Part shown: positions 7,868-15,794 of the stretch, piece by piece
Position numbering within the stretch: position 1 is the first letter of the stretch
How the letters are laid out: each line of letters starts with the position of its first letter
Origin: Spirochaetota bacterium
Lineage (GTDB): Bacteria > Spirochaetota > UBA4802 > JAFGDQ01
Length of the DNA stretch: 37,897 nucleotides
Reading direction: 5' to 3'
NCBI GenBank assembly: GCA_016932015.1
Contig: JAFGDQ010000085.1
Location: 1-37,897, forward strand
Notes under the pieces: model-generated
The model's input: the letters and a program-made list of their open reading frames with translations, nothing else
The model's database searches: none
What the model was told of the DNA's origin: nothing
Position numbers and translations under genes: made by a program

Positions 7868-8755
7868 ATGAAAATAATCTATTACACTTCCGGCACCTCC
7901 GGTGTCGGAAGGCTTGTCCATGGAGCTTCGATATTTAATGCTTTTAGACGTCAGGGATTTAATCCTGACTTTACAATACTCAGCAGCTGCCCGTCTGAAC
8001 GAGCACGAGTTCTTGATGTAATTAATATCCCTCATATTGAAATACCAAAAGAAAACGAACCGGACCTGCTTTCAGATAATTTTTATGATTCAACTCTTTA
8101 TCAAACACTGATTGAATTAAACCCTGATATGCTTATCATTGACCGTATGTGGTTCACGCTGTATCGTATTATTGATGAACTTACCTGCAAAAAAGTATTT
8201 ATTTGTTCACAGGTTGTGGATAAGTTTTTCAGGATAATGCTGAAAGATAATCCGATAGTCTTTAAGCCGGAACAGTATGACAAGCTAATAGCTATTGAAC
8301 CGTTTCAAAGCATTATAAAAATGGATCAGGTCAATCCGCTTATAATAAGAAACATAGATGAAATCAAAGGGCGAAATGATGCCTTATCTCTGCTTGGACT
8401 AAACGGTAAAAAGAAAATTGCTTTTATTGGTGTTAATTTTAAACAGGGATACCTTGAAGGATTTAAAAAAAATTATTCATATCTTGAAGATGAAGACTAT
8501 GATGTTATTTATTCGACGAATATCAATGGAGAAGGCATATTTCCTGTAGCAGATTTTTACAATGCAATTGATTTGATGATTTGCTCAGCTACGTACAATT
8601 TTTTCTGGGAGACTCAGTATTTCAGTAAAGAAGCAATTTTTGAAACTGTTCCTGTTAACTTTTGTGATCAGGAAAAGCGTTTAAGGGAATGCAGTGATTA
8701 TAAGTTTACGGAAAATGGAGCGGATCAGTTAGTAAATATTCTGATGAATTTATAA
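7868..8755 (+). CDS. GT-B glycosyltransferase-like protein, module B
   Basis: This 295-residue paralogue of the protein at 5217 keeps the order of its landmarks: KIIYYTSGTSGVGRLVHGAS (residues 2-21), NPDMLIIDRMW (85-95), NPLIIRNIDEI and KKNYSYLEDEDYDVIYSTN. In the C-terminal sugar-nucleotide region the glycines of the module A motif are lost: ICSATYNFFWE (238-248) replaces ISGAGYNSFWE. Donor specificity or activity may therefore differ. It starts 3 bases after the module B lipoprotein and ends 18 bases before the convergent sulfotransferase stop. Both proteins end in ENGADQLV plus a short hydrophobic tail. Function beyond a GT-B-like fold is not established. Confidence 0.7.
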   Translation: MKIIYYTSGTSGVGRLVHGASIFNAFRRQGFNPDFTILSSCPSERARVLDVINIPHIEIPKENEPDLLSDNFYDSTLYQTLIELNPDMLIIDRMWFTLYRIIDELTCKKVFICSQVVDKFFRIMLKDNPIVFKPEQYDKLIAIEPFQSIIKMDQVNPLIIRNIDEIKGRNDALSLLGLNGKKKIAFIGVNFKQGYLEGFKKNYSYLEDEDYDVIYSTNINGEGIFPVADFYNAIDLMICSATYNFFWETQYFSKEAIFETVPVNFCDQEKRLRECSDYKFTENGADQLVNILMNL

Positions 8756-8773
8756 TTTTTTATAAGCGATTTA

Positions 8774-9517
8774 TTACCAGAGATAAAGAGAGATGTTTAA
8801 ATGTTTTTCAAGTAATTCGTTATATTTATTAAAATAATTTTTTAATTTAATTATAATATCAGAACTGATACTGGTTAAATCAACATCATTAGAAAAGATT
8901 TTGTTACTTAAAGATTGCGGGATAAAATCCTGATCAACTCCCAGAAAATCAAACACATCCGAGACCTTTTCAGAATTACCAATAAATTTCTCCATGATAA
9001 GAATTTTGAAATCTTCTTTCCTGAAATATTTTTCATACAGCTTAATAAAGTTTACATATTCACCGCGCTTCAGATAGTCAAATGGAGAAATATAAAACCT
9101 GTTTTTATCGTAATCTGGAGCCGGAACTTCATCAAGAAAAACCTGCTCAAGACTTCTTGTCTCAAGTCCGTTGCTTTTGCTGAAAAAATAATTGGATAAA
9201 GCCCGATAAACAGGGTTCCTGAGAATCATGATAATTTTTGAATCGGGATAGTTTTCCCTGATCCGCGTGGCTGCTTTTTCGTGTTCGCAGTAATGTACGG
9301 TTTTTTCTCCAAAGACTTTTACCGCTTTATCAGAAGAAAAATATTTTGACTCGTAATACTCAATGCCTTTTGAGTATTCATGATCTTTTAAGAAAAATTT
9401 CGGCTCAGGCAGAATCGGCCTGGCCATGCAGATTTCCGGATGTTCATCGAGAATAGTGGCAAGATATGTTGTCCCGCTTCTCATTGCTCCGATTATAAAG
9501 AATCTTTCAGGCTTCAT
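8774..9517 (-). CDS. PAPS-dependent sulfotransferase
   Basis: The 247-residue protein matches the cytosolic/NDST-like sulfotransferase fold. The 5'-phosphosulfate loop is IIGAMRSGTTYL (residues 8-19, with R13-S14-G15-T16-T17). The 3'-phosphate site is ILRNPVYRALSNYFFS (98-113, R100 and S108). The GEKTVHYC segment (70-77) carries the Glu/Lys pair that is catalytic in heparan-type enzymes. It would move sulfate from PAPS to a hydroxyl or amine of a glycan, lipid or small molecule. It lies 6 bases after the RfbH-like gene on the same strand, so the two are probably co-transcribed. That association points to sulfation of a surface sugar, which is an inference. Confidence 0.85.
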   Translation of the reverse strand: MKPERFFIIGAMRSGTTYLATILDEHPEICMARPILPEPKFFLKDHEYSKGIEYYESKYFSSDKAVKVFGEKTVHYCEHEKAATRIRENYPDSKIIMILRNPVYRALSNYFFSKSNGLETRSLEQVFLDEVPAPDYDKNRFYISPFDYLKRGEYVNFIKLYEKYFRKEDFKILIMEKFIGNSEKVSDVFDFLGVDQDFIPQSLSNKIFSNDVDLTSISSDIIIKLKNYFNKYNELLEKHLNISLYLW

Positions 9518-9523
9518 TTTTTA

Positions 9524-10822
9524 TCAGACCTGCGAGCTGAAATATTCTCTGAAAGCATTGATAACATATGAAATCATTTCTTCTGTTATTCCGGGATGAA
9601 TTCCGATCCAGAAGCAGTCTTTCATTATCTTGTCGCTCACTGAAAGATTTCCATAAACAGAGCATTCAATATCTCTATAGCCCGGCTGTTTTAAAATATT
9701 ACCAGCGAATAATAACCGGGTCGCAATTTTTTTTCTGTTCAGGAAAATCAAAAGATCTCTTCGGTCGATATTCGGATTGTTAATAATAATTGGCAAACCG
9801 AAAAAAACAGGGTCAGCCTGTTCATATATTTCCGGAAGTTCAATAAAGTCCTTAAACTGTGATAATTCCTGTTTATAAAGATTAAAGTTTTTTTTCCGTT
9901 GTTTATTAAAAGCATCCAGCTTTTTCAGCTGCTCTATTCCCATTGCTGCCTGCAGTTCAAGAGGCTTCATGTTATATCCTAACTGTGAGAAAACATATCT
10001 GTGATCATAATAAAAATTATCTATTCTGTAATTAAAACGGTTATTGCATTCACCATCAATATCAAGCGCATTGCTTTTACATCTGCAGTCTCTGCCCCAG
10101 TCCCTGAGTTTTCTGATGATCATGTCCAGCTCCTGATCATTGGTGGCAACTGCGCCGCCTTCACCTGTAGTAATTCCGTGTGCGGGATAAAAGCTGTATG
10201 TTGAAGCAGTACCGAATGATCCGCATGGCTTATCATTATAAAAAGAGCCGAGTGCTCCGCATGTATCTTCGATTATAAACAAGTCATGCTTTTCAGCGAT
10301 TTCGCATATTTCGTCAATCTTTGCGGGATTGCCCATGCAGTGAGTGAACATAATGCCAGCAGTATTTTCATTAACAGCAGACAGAAGCTGTTCAAGGGAA
10401 ATGTTAAGCGTGTTGTCAACATCAACAACTGCAGGCTTAAAGCCGAGCTGAACAATGGGATTAAATGTTGCAGGAAATGCAAGAGCAGGCGTAATGATTT
10501 CCTTTTTTTCCGGATTTTTTAGCTGTTTAACTGCATCCAGTGCCAGCAAATTTGCTGAGGATCCGGAGTTGACAAATACAGTATGCTCAACGCTTAAATA
10601 CCTTGAAAGAGCCTTTTCAAATTCATCACCCTTTTCAGCGAGGCCGAACCATCCGTCCAGTAAAGTGTCTATAACAGCATTTATTTCCAGATGATCATAT
10701 ACAGCAAGGCCTGTAGAGATTTGAGTTTCACCGGCAATAAAATTCGGGATTGAATTCCTGTTTTTGAATATTTTTTCTATTGATTTATGAATTCTTCTTT
10801 TCTTTTTTTCGATGGTATTCAT
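9524..10822 (-). CDS. rfbH: PMP/[2Fe-2S] sugar 3-dehydrase, E1/RfbH type
   Basis: The 432-residue protein belongs to the DegT/DnrJ/EryC1 fold, but the PLP lysine is replaced by His215 (SFYPAHGITTGEGG). That is the mark of sugar dehydrases rather than aminotransferases. Cysteines 188, 246 and 248 have the spacing C-x57-C-x-C of the [2Fe-2S] ligands of the CDP-4-keto-6-deoxyglucose-3-dehydrase E1, and C259 could be the fourth. The distance from the first cysteine to the histidine (27) also matches E1. It should remove the C3 hydroxyl of a nucleotide-bound 4-keto-6-deoxyhexose on the way to 3,6-dideoxyhexoses of O-antigens. The partner reductase (E3), the nucleotidyltransferase and the 4,6-dehydratase are not in this window. 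It is first in a probable operon with the sulfotransferase. Confidence 0.85.
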   Translation of the reverse strand: MNTIEKKKRRIHKSIEKIFKNRNSIPNFIAGETQISTGLAVYDHLEINAVIDTLLDGWFGLAEKGDEFEKALSRYLSVEHTVFVNSGSSANLLALDAVKQLKNPEKKEIITPALAFPATFNPIVQLGFKPAVVDVDNTLNISLEQLLSAVNENTAGIMFTHCMGNPAKIDEICEIAEKHDLFIIEDTCGALGSFYNDKPCGSFGTASTYSFYPAHGITTGEGGAVATNDQELDMIIRKLRDWGRDCRCKSNALDIDGECNNRFNYRIDNFYYDHRYVFSQLGYNMKPLELQAAMGIEQLKKLDAFNKQRKKNFNLYKQELSQFKDFIELPEIYEQADPVFFGLPIIINNPNIDRRDLLIFLNRKKIATRLLFAGNILKQPGYRDIECSVYGNLSVSDKIMKDCFWIGIHPGITEEMISYVINAFREYFSSQV

Positions 10823-10957
10823 TTGTATTTTTATTGATTATTCATGATAAATAAAAATATCAGTTAATACACTATTCTAACTTAATATCAAATAGAAAAA
10901 CATTATTAAATATTTTTTATGTTCATAACTATAAGCTGAAAGGAGAAACAATTACAA

Positions 10958-12157
10958 ATGCTGACCAACACACAACTGGAAAAATATGCAGACATCCTCA
11001 TCTGGGGACTTAAGACCGCAAGAAAGGAAAAATTCAAAAAGAACGATATAATACTTGTTCAGTATGACCTGCCCGCGTTAAATCTTGCGGAAATACTGTA
11101 TACAAAGATTCTGGAAATGGGAATTCATCCTGTTCAGCGCATGGGCGTGAGTCTGGATATGGAAAAGGCCTTTTACACAAAAGCGAACGACAGCCAGCTT
11201 ACTTTCATTGCTCCGGGAGAAAAGGAATTATACAACAACATAAACGGCAGAATATTTCTGCGCGCGCCTGAATCTCTTACGCATTTGAAGGACGTTGATT
11301 CCGCGAGCATAGGCAAAGTGCTTGTTTCAAGAAAACCGCTGCGGAATATCATGAACAAGCGCGAGGATAACGGAGTATATTCATGGACTCTCTGCACAAT
11401 GCCTACAGCAGAGCTGGCAAAACAGGCAAAAGCTTCCATAGATGAATATGAAAAGCAGATAATCAGAGCATGTTATCTGGATGTAAAAGATCCTGTGGCA
11501 AAATGGAATGAGATAATAAAGAGCAGCAACAGCATAAAAAAATGGCTCAATTCCATGAAGGTTAAAGCATACCGCGTTGAGTCGCAGAATACGGACCTGA
11601 GAATAACTCCGGGTGAAAAGAGAAAATGGATCGGCGTGTCAGGCCACAATATTCCGAGTTTTGAAATTTTCATGTCTCCGGACTGGCGCGGAACAGAAGG
11701 GACGTATTATGCAAATTTTCCTTCATTCAAGACAGGCAATTACGTTGAAGGAATAAAGCTGACTTTCAATAAAGGCGCAGTTACAAAAGTGGACGCGAAA
11801 AAAGGGCGTGAGTTTACGGCAAAGCAGGTCAAAATGGATGACGGCGCGTCAAAAGTGGGCGAGTTTTCATTGACAGACAAACGCTTCTCGCGCATTGACA
11901 GGTTTATGGCAGACACTCTGTTCGATGAAAATTTCGGCGGCAAGGAAGGCAACTGCCATATTGCGCTGGGAGCTTCCTATTCGGATACTTATGACGGCAA
12001 TCCTGCTGATCTTACGGAAAAGATGAAACAGAAGCTCGGTTTTAATGACTCGGCCCTGCACTGGGATATTGTGAACACAGAGAAAAAAACTGTTACTGCC
12101 GAGCTGGCAAACGGGCAGACAAAAGTTATTTACGAGAACGGGATGTTCACCTGCTGA
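10958..12157 (+). CDS. M29-family aminopeptidase (AmpS/AmpT-like)
   Basis: The 399-residue length and motifs fit the M29 metallo-aminopeptidases, cytoplasmic dimers that remove N-terminal residues using two metal ions. Expected ligands can be placed: E236 (NIPSFEIF), E302 (VGEFSL), H334 and Y341 (CHIALGASY), and H368-W-D370. The spacing E236-E302 (66), H334-Y341 (7) and H368-x-D370 equals that in characterised members. An AGGAG site lies 12 bases before the ATG. It diverges from the rfbH-like gene and its 3' end overlaps the convergent acyltransferase by 11 bases. Substrate range cannot be read from sequence. Confidence 0.88.
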   Translation: MLTNTQLEKYADILIWGLKTARKEKFKKNDIILVQYDLPALNLAEILYTKILEMGIHPVQRMGVSLDMEKAFYTKANDSQLTFIAPGEKELYNNINGRIFLRAPESLTHLKDVDSASIGKVLVSRKPLRNIMNKREDNGVYSWTLCTMPTAELAKQAKASIDEYEKQIIRACYLDVKDPVAKWNEIIKSSNSIKKWLNSMKVKAYRVESQNTDLRITPGEKRKWIGVSGHNIPSFEIFMSPDWRGTEGTYYANFPSFKTGNYVEGIKLTFNKGAVTKVDAKKGREFTAKQVKMDDGASKVGEFSLTDKRFSRIDRFMADTLFDENFGGKEGNCHIALGASYSDTYDGNPADLTEKMKQKLGFNDSALHWDIVNTEKKTVTAELANGQTKVIYENGMFTC

Positions 12158-12890
12158 TGTTCAGCACATTATTCTGCACGCTTTTACATATTTCCGATAT
12201 TGTTTGATTTTCATAATCAGAGGACGTTACCTGTTTGTGCATTGTTAAGCCGGCCCTTATTTTTTTCTGGTTGCAGACAAGCTTCACGTTTTCAATAAGC
12301 AGCTGATTTCCTGTCCACGCTATCTCTTTATCTGTTTCGTAATGAATGTTTACAGGCTGCATAATGATACTGCTGTTCAGCTCAACTGTTTTGAAAATAC
12401 CGCATCTGAAAGGCATGGGATCCGCAAGGCTGCTTGTAGTACCTTGCGGAAAAACAGCAACAATTTTTCCGGCAGCTTCTTCCGCTATTGTACGAATAAT
12501 CAGATGACGCTCTTCTTCGGAATCTCGCTTTAAAAAGATAATGCCCATAAGAGACGCTATCCAGCCGATAACAGGATAATGTTTTACCTCTGTTTTGCTT
12601 ACAAATACAGCTCTGAAAACAGCGGAAAGCAGGAATATATCAAGCAGGCTTACATGATTTGATATTAGAATAACGCCTGTTTTCTTTTGCTTTTTTAAAA
12701 TAGAATACGCATTCTTATCTGAATGATTAACTTTAACGCGGAAGATTACAAGGCATACTTTTGACGCGATCTGAAGCATCAGGGGCCCTGCCTTTTTTCG
12801 CCATGGGAAGAGAAGTACAAGTAGAGGAAGATAAATGCATGCGAATAAGACAATAACAAGTATGAATATTGTTATTTTTATTCTGTACAT
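12147..12890 (-). CDS. PlsC-like 1-acylglycerol-3-phosphate acyltransferase, copy 1
   Basis: The 247-residue membrane enzyme has a hydrophobic N-terminal segment (residues 5-30, ending LLVLLFPW) and the acyltransferase motif I NHVSLLD (H79, D84), the catalytic HX4D. Motif III is FPQGTT (147-152), where the usual Glu of FPEGTR is Gln. It would acylate lysophosphatidic acid or a related lipid at the inner membrane. The paralogue at 12939 shares the FPQGTTSS motif and the same layout (LFPW, motif I, VFVSKTEV, FPQGTT). It is last in a three-gene minus-strand cluster, 48 bases after copy 2, and overlaps the M29 gene end by 11 bases. Confidence 0.82.
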   Translation of the reverse strand: MYRIKITIFILVIVLFACIYLPLLVLLFPWRKKAGPLMLQIASKVCLVIFRVKVNHSDKNAYSILKKQKKTGVILISNHVSLLDIFLLSAVFRAVFVSKTEVKHYPVIGWIASLMGIIFLKRDSEEERHLIIRTIAEEAAGKIVAVFPQGTTSSLADPMPFRCGIFKTVELNSSIIMQPVNIHYETDKEIAWTGNQLLIENVKLVCNQKKIRAGLTMHKQVTSSDYENQTISEICKSVQNNVLNISR

Positions 12891-12938
12891 TTTTTTGTTT
12901 ATTTAAAAGCAGAGAATCACAATCTGCCGTTAAATTAC

Positions 12939-13682
12939 TCAGGATTCATTCCACAACGGAGTCAGCACTCTTTGCTGGGCATCTCTGCATATTTCAGTAA
13001 TTGAGCTGGTTTCATAATCGCTGCTGGTTATTTCCCTGTGCACCCTGATCCTTACGTTAACACCGTTAATTTTGCAGATTTCCCATATATTTTTTATGAG
13101 AGACTGATCGTCAGTCCAGATAATATCTTCGCTTTCCCTGTAATGAAGAGTTACAGGAACAAGTACCGTATCCCGGTTGAACTCAACGCTTTTAAATATG
13201 CCCCGCTTGAACGGCAGCGGGTCTGTAAAGCTGCTTGTGGTCCCCTGCGGAAAGATCGAAACAATCCTGCCGTCTGCTTTGTCCGCTATAGTACGGATCA
13301 GCTTATGCCGCTCTTTTGTCGAACTTCGCTGCAGAAAAACAGTGCCCATGAGCCATGCGACTTGGCCGAAGACCGGGTAGTACATTATTTCCGCCTTGCT
13401 CACAAAAACCGACCTGTAATAGGATGAGAGCAGGAAAATATCGAGAATATTAACATGGTTCGCGAGAAGAATCAAACGTTTGTTTTTTTTTATTTCAGGA
13501 TTAATTCTGTCCGCAAACTCAACTTTTACTTTCAGAAGAAGCAGGAATATTCTTGATGCGCGTTGCAGAAGAAAAGGCCCGGTTTTTCTATGCCAGGGAA
13601 AAAGGATGAGAAGCAAAGGGAGATAAAGAATTCCCAGAAATATTATTGTAGTACAGAAAAGTAAAAATCTTGTTATTGCCAT
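12939..13682 (-). CDS. PlsC-like 1-acylglycerol-3-phosphate acyltransferase, copy 2
   Basis: This protein is also 247 residues, with the same architecture as its downstream neighbour: N-terminal membrane helix (about 5-28), motif I NHVNILD (H76, D81), VFVSKAEIMYYPVFG, LQRSSTKERHKLIRTIA and motif III FPQGTT (144-149), again with Gln in place of the usual Glu. The pair therefore arose by tandem duplication and has kept the variant motif. It follows the SAM hydrolase gene by 26 bases. Two acyltransferases may differ in acyl chain or in acceptor; sequence alone does not say which is PlsC proper. Confidence 0.82.
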   Translation of the reverse strand: MAITRFLLFCTTIIFLGILYLPLLLILFPWHRKTGPFLLQRASRIFLLLLKVKVEFADRINPEIKKNKRLILLANHVNILDIFLLSSYYRSVFVSKAEIMYYPVFGQVAWLMGTVFLQRSSTKERHKLIRTIADKADGRIVSIFPQGTTSSFTDPLPFKRGIFKSVEFNRDTVLVPVTLHYRESEDIIWTDDQSLIKNIWEICKINGVNVRIRVHREITSSDYETSSITEICRDAQQRVLTPLWNES

Positions 13683-13708
13683 AATATGTTTTCTTTTATT
13701 GTTATAAT

Positions 13709-14503
13709 TCAGCTGAGTCTTACAATAAGACGCTGCCCGATATCTGCTGAAATAGTTTTTTCAGCGCTTCCGGAATTGACAGCAATCTCAATAAAACCAG
13801 CACTTCCTTTAAGCGCTATGGGCTGATCCGGTTTTCCGTCTTTATAGGCTGAAGATATTTTATTAATAATTGTACCTTTGATTTCAATACTTTTTATTTT
13901 GCCTGATAAACGGTTTTCTATGTTTGTTATCAGGTTTCCGAATTTGTCACTAAAAATAATACTTCCTGAAAGACAGTCTTTTCTCTCTTCAACGGGCGGT
14001 ATCTCTATCTTTCTAATATCACTGAAATTAATGCTGCTGCCGAATTCTTCCGGACTGATTCCTTTCGAAATATGGGCAGCTGCAGGAGCAAACACATCCC
14101 TGCCGTGAAAAGTTGAGCTAATATCTCTAAGCATAAATTCTCTGCTTGAGATTTCAAAGATTTTTTCATTACCCTTTAAAGGCAGGCTCATAAGTCCGTT
14201 GTCCGGGCCGACAAAAAAATAATCAGGGCTCTCAATTATTATGCTTTTTCTCCGCCCTCCGACTCCGGGATCAACTACGCACAGAAAAACAGTTCCGGCA
14301 GGGAAATATTTATATGACTCGAAAAGAGAGAAAGCTCCTTCAAAAATATTATGAGGCCTTATTTCATTAGTAAGGTCTGTAATTACAGCATCAGGGTTGA
14401 TGGAATAAATAACTCCTTTCATGATACCTGTAAAAGGATCTCTGTTTCCGAAGTCAGTCAGAAGCGCTATTATATTATGATTATTGTTGTTCCTGTCAGT
14501 CAT
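13709..14503 (-). CDS. SAM hydroxide adenosyltransferase (DUF62 family)
   Basis: The 264-residue protein is the SAM-hydrolysing family related to fluorinase and chlorinase; it uses water/hydroxide to split SAM to adenosine and methionine. Visible motifs: LLTDFGNRDPFTGIMKGVI (residues 14-32), VVDPGVGGRR (76-85), GPDNGL (99-104), TFHGRDVFAPAAAHI (131-145) and FSDKFGNLITNI near 186. The D-R-H set known from characterised members would be D78, R85 and H133. No chlorinase-like insertion is evident. It is the first gene of the cluster with the two acyltransferases (gaps of 26 and 48 bases). A TATAAT hexamer lies just upstream at 14515-14520 on this strand, without a good -35. Confidence 0.88.
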   Translation of the reverse strand: MTDRNNNNHNIIALLTDFGNRDPFTGIMKGVIYSINPDAVITDLTNEIRPHNIFEGAFSLFESYKYFPAGTVFLCVVDPGVGGRRKSIIIESPDYFFVGPDNGLMSLPLKGNEKIFEISSREFMLRDISSTFHGRDVFAPAAAHISKGISPEEFGSSINFSDIRKIEIPPVEERKDCLSGSIIFSDKFGNLITNIENRLSGKIKSIEIKGTIINKISSAYKDGKPDQPIALKGSAGFIEIAVNSGSAEKTISADIGQRLIVRLS

Positions 14504-14586
14504 AATGAATTTTTATTATAATATCCGGATACTGTAAATAATAAAAAAAATATCAAAAATTTGTAAATACTATTTAATTATTTTCT

Positions 14587-14755
14587 GAACCATGATTCAC
14601 ATGATTAAAGGATTTTCATGATTAACCTTTCTCCAAAAGATAACTTTACTTGAAATCGTTACGATTTAAAATGTACTTGTTTACAATAATCGGGTTAATC
14701 CTTTAATCTAAATTAACAAAGTTCTGAAGATCTTTGTTAATATAAATCATGGTTC
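14587..14755. repeat. Long inverted repeat element, copy 1 (with nested hairpin)
   Basis: The outer arms GAACCATGATT (14587-14597) and AATCATGGTTC (14745-14755) are perfect complements, as are inner arms GATTAAAGGATT (14603-14614) and AATCCTTTAATC (14697-14708). The first 37 bases agree with copy 2 (20139-20175) at 32 positions. The right arm is interrupted between the two blocks by 36 bases where 5 are expected. The extra part is itself a 10-bp hairpin (14712-14721 with 14732-14741). It lies between the divergent SAM hydrolase and aldo/keto reductase genes and takes up about half of their 334-base spacer. No gene is seen there. Confidence 0.75.
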
Positions 14756-14837
14756 TTTTAACTTGACTTTTAAAAAGCTGATTTATTGTATTCATATAAA
14801 TAATAAGAAAATTATTAAATAGGACACAGGTAATTAC

Positions 14838-15779
14838 ATGGAATATATAAAACTCGGCAAAAGTGACCTTAATGTTTCAAGGGTAATTCTCGGGACATGG
14901 GCAATAGGCGGAACCCAGTGGGGAGATTTGAACAAACAGGATGCGGTAAAAGCGGTTGAAACAGCGATCGACAACGGCATGAACTGCATTGATACCGCGC
15001 CCGCTTACGGAGAAGGCCGGGCTGAGGAGCTGATCGGAGGAGTTATCAGGAACAGGCGCGAAAGTATAATTCTTGCTACCAAGTGCGGACTCGATTTTTC
15101 CAGAAGATTTTCAATAGACCTTTCAAAGGAATTTATAAACAAGGATCTTGATAATTCCCTTAAAAGGCTTGATACCGATTATATTGACCTTTATCAGTGC
15201 CACTGGCCTGACAGGAAAACTCCGATAGAGGAGACAATGCACGCGCTTCTTGAGCTTCAGCAGAAAGGAAAAATACGCTACTTCGGAGTTTCAAATTTCA
15301 GCGCTGAACAGATAGCAGAATCAGCCCGCCATGCTGATATAGTATCCCTGCAGCCGCAGTATTCCCTGCTTGACCGCGGAATTGAAAGCGGAATTCAGGA
15401 TATATGCGTTGAAAAAGATATTGCAATTATTTCCTACGGGTCTCTCGGAGCGGGAATTCTTACAGGCAAATACGAACAAAGGCCCGCTTTCGATAAAAAG
15501 GACGCAAGAAATTTCTTTTACCGTTTTTTCAGTGAAAAGCACTGGCCCAAAGTCGCTGCTCTTGTAGAGGAAATGAAAAAAATGGCGGAAGAGAAAGGAA
15601 CAAGTCCCGGGCATTTGGCAATAGCGTGGCTTCTGTCAAGAGACGGAGTGGCTGCAACTCTTGCCGGTGCGCGCACTCCTGAACAGGTGCTGGATAATTG
15701 TGAAGCTGTAAATCTCAGGCTGTCAGAGGAAGAGCTTGCCGGATTAACTGCATTGTCCGACAGCCTGAACGCGGAATAG
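14838..15779 (+). CDS. Aldo/keto reductase
   Basis: The 313-residue protein is a (beta/alpha)8 NAD(P)H-dependent oxidoreductase. The catalytic tetrad is visible: D52 and Y57 (NCIDTAPAYGEGRAEELIG), K82 (ATKCGL) and H122 (YQCHWPD). The signature GKIRYFGVSNFSAEQI and the C-terminal cofactor segment SRDGVAATLAGARTPEQV are typical. The family reduces aldehydes and ketones; this subgroup is close to the general aldo/keto reductases of the YajO/Gcy type. Substrate unknown. It is preceded by repeat copy 1 and followed after 15 bases by the convergent nadC gene, so it is probably a single-gene transcript. Confidence 0.88.
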   Translation: MEYIKLGKSDLNVSRVILGTWAIGGTQWGDLNKQDAVKAVETAIDNGMNCIDTAPAYGEGRAEELIGGVIRNRRESIILATKCGLDFSRRFSIDLSKEFINKDLDNSLKRLDTDYIDLYQCHWPDRKTPIEETMHALLELQQKGKIRYFGVSNFSAEQIAESARHADIVSLQPQYSLLDRGIESGIQDICVEKDIAIISYGSLGAGILTGKYEQRPAFDKKDARNFFYRFFSEKHWPKVAALVEEMKKMAEEKGTSPGHLAIAWLLSRDGVAATLAGARTPEQVLDNCEAVNLRLSEEELAGLTALSDSLNAE

Positions 15780-15794
15780 CTGCGGTTATAAAAA

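Noticed and set aside
8215..8223. Perfect DnaA-box match TGTGGATAA
   Set aside because: It is single, inside a coding gene (encoding VDK), with no other boxes clustered near it; one such match in 38 kb can occur by chance.
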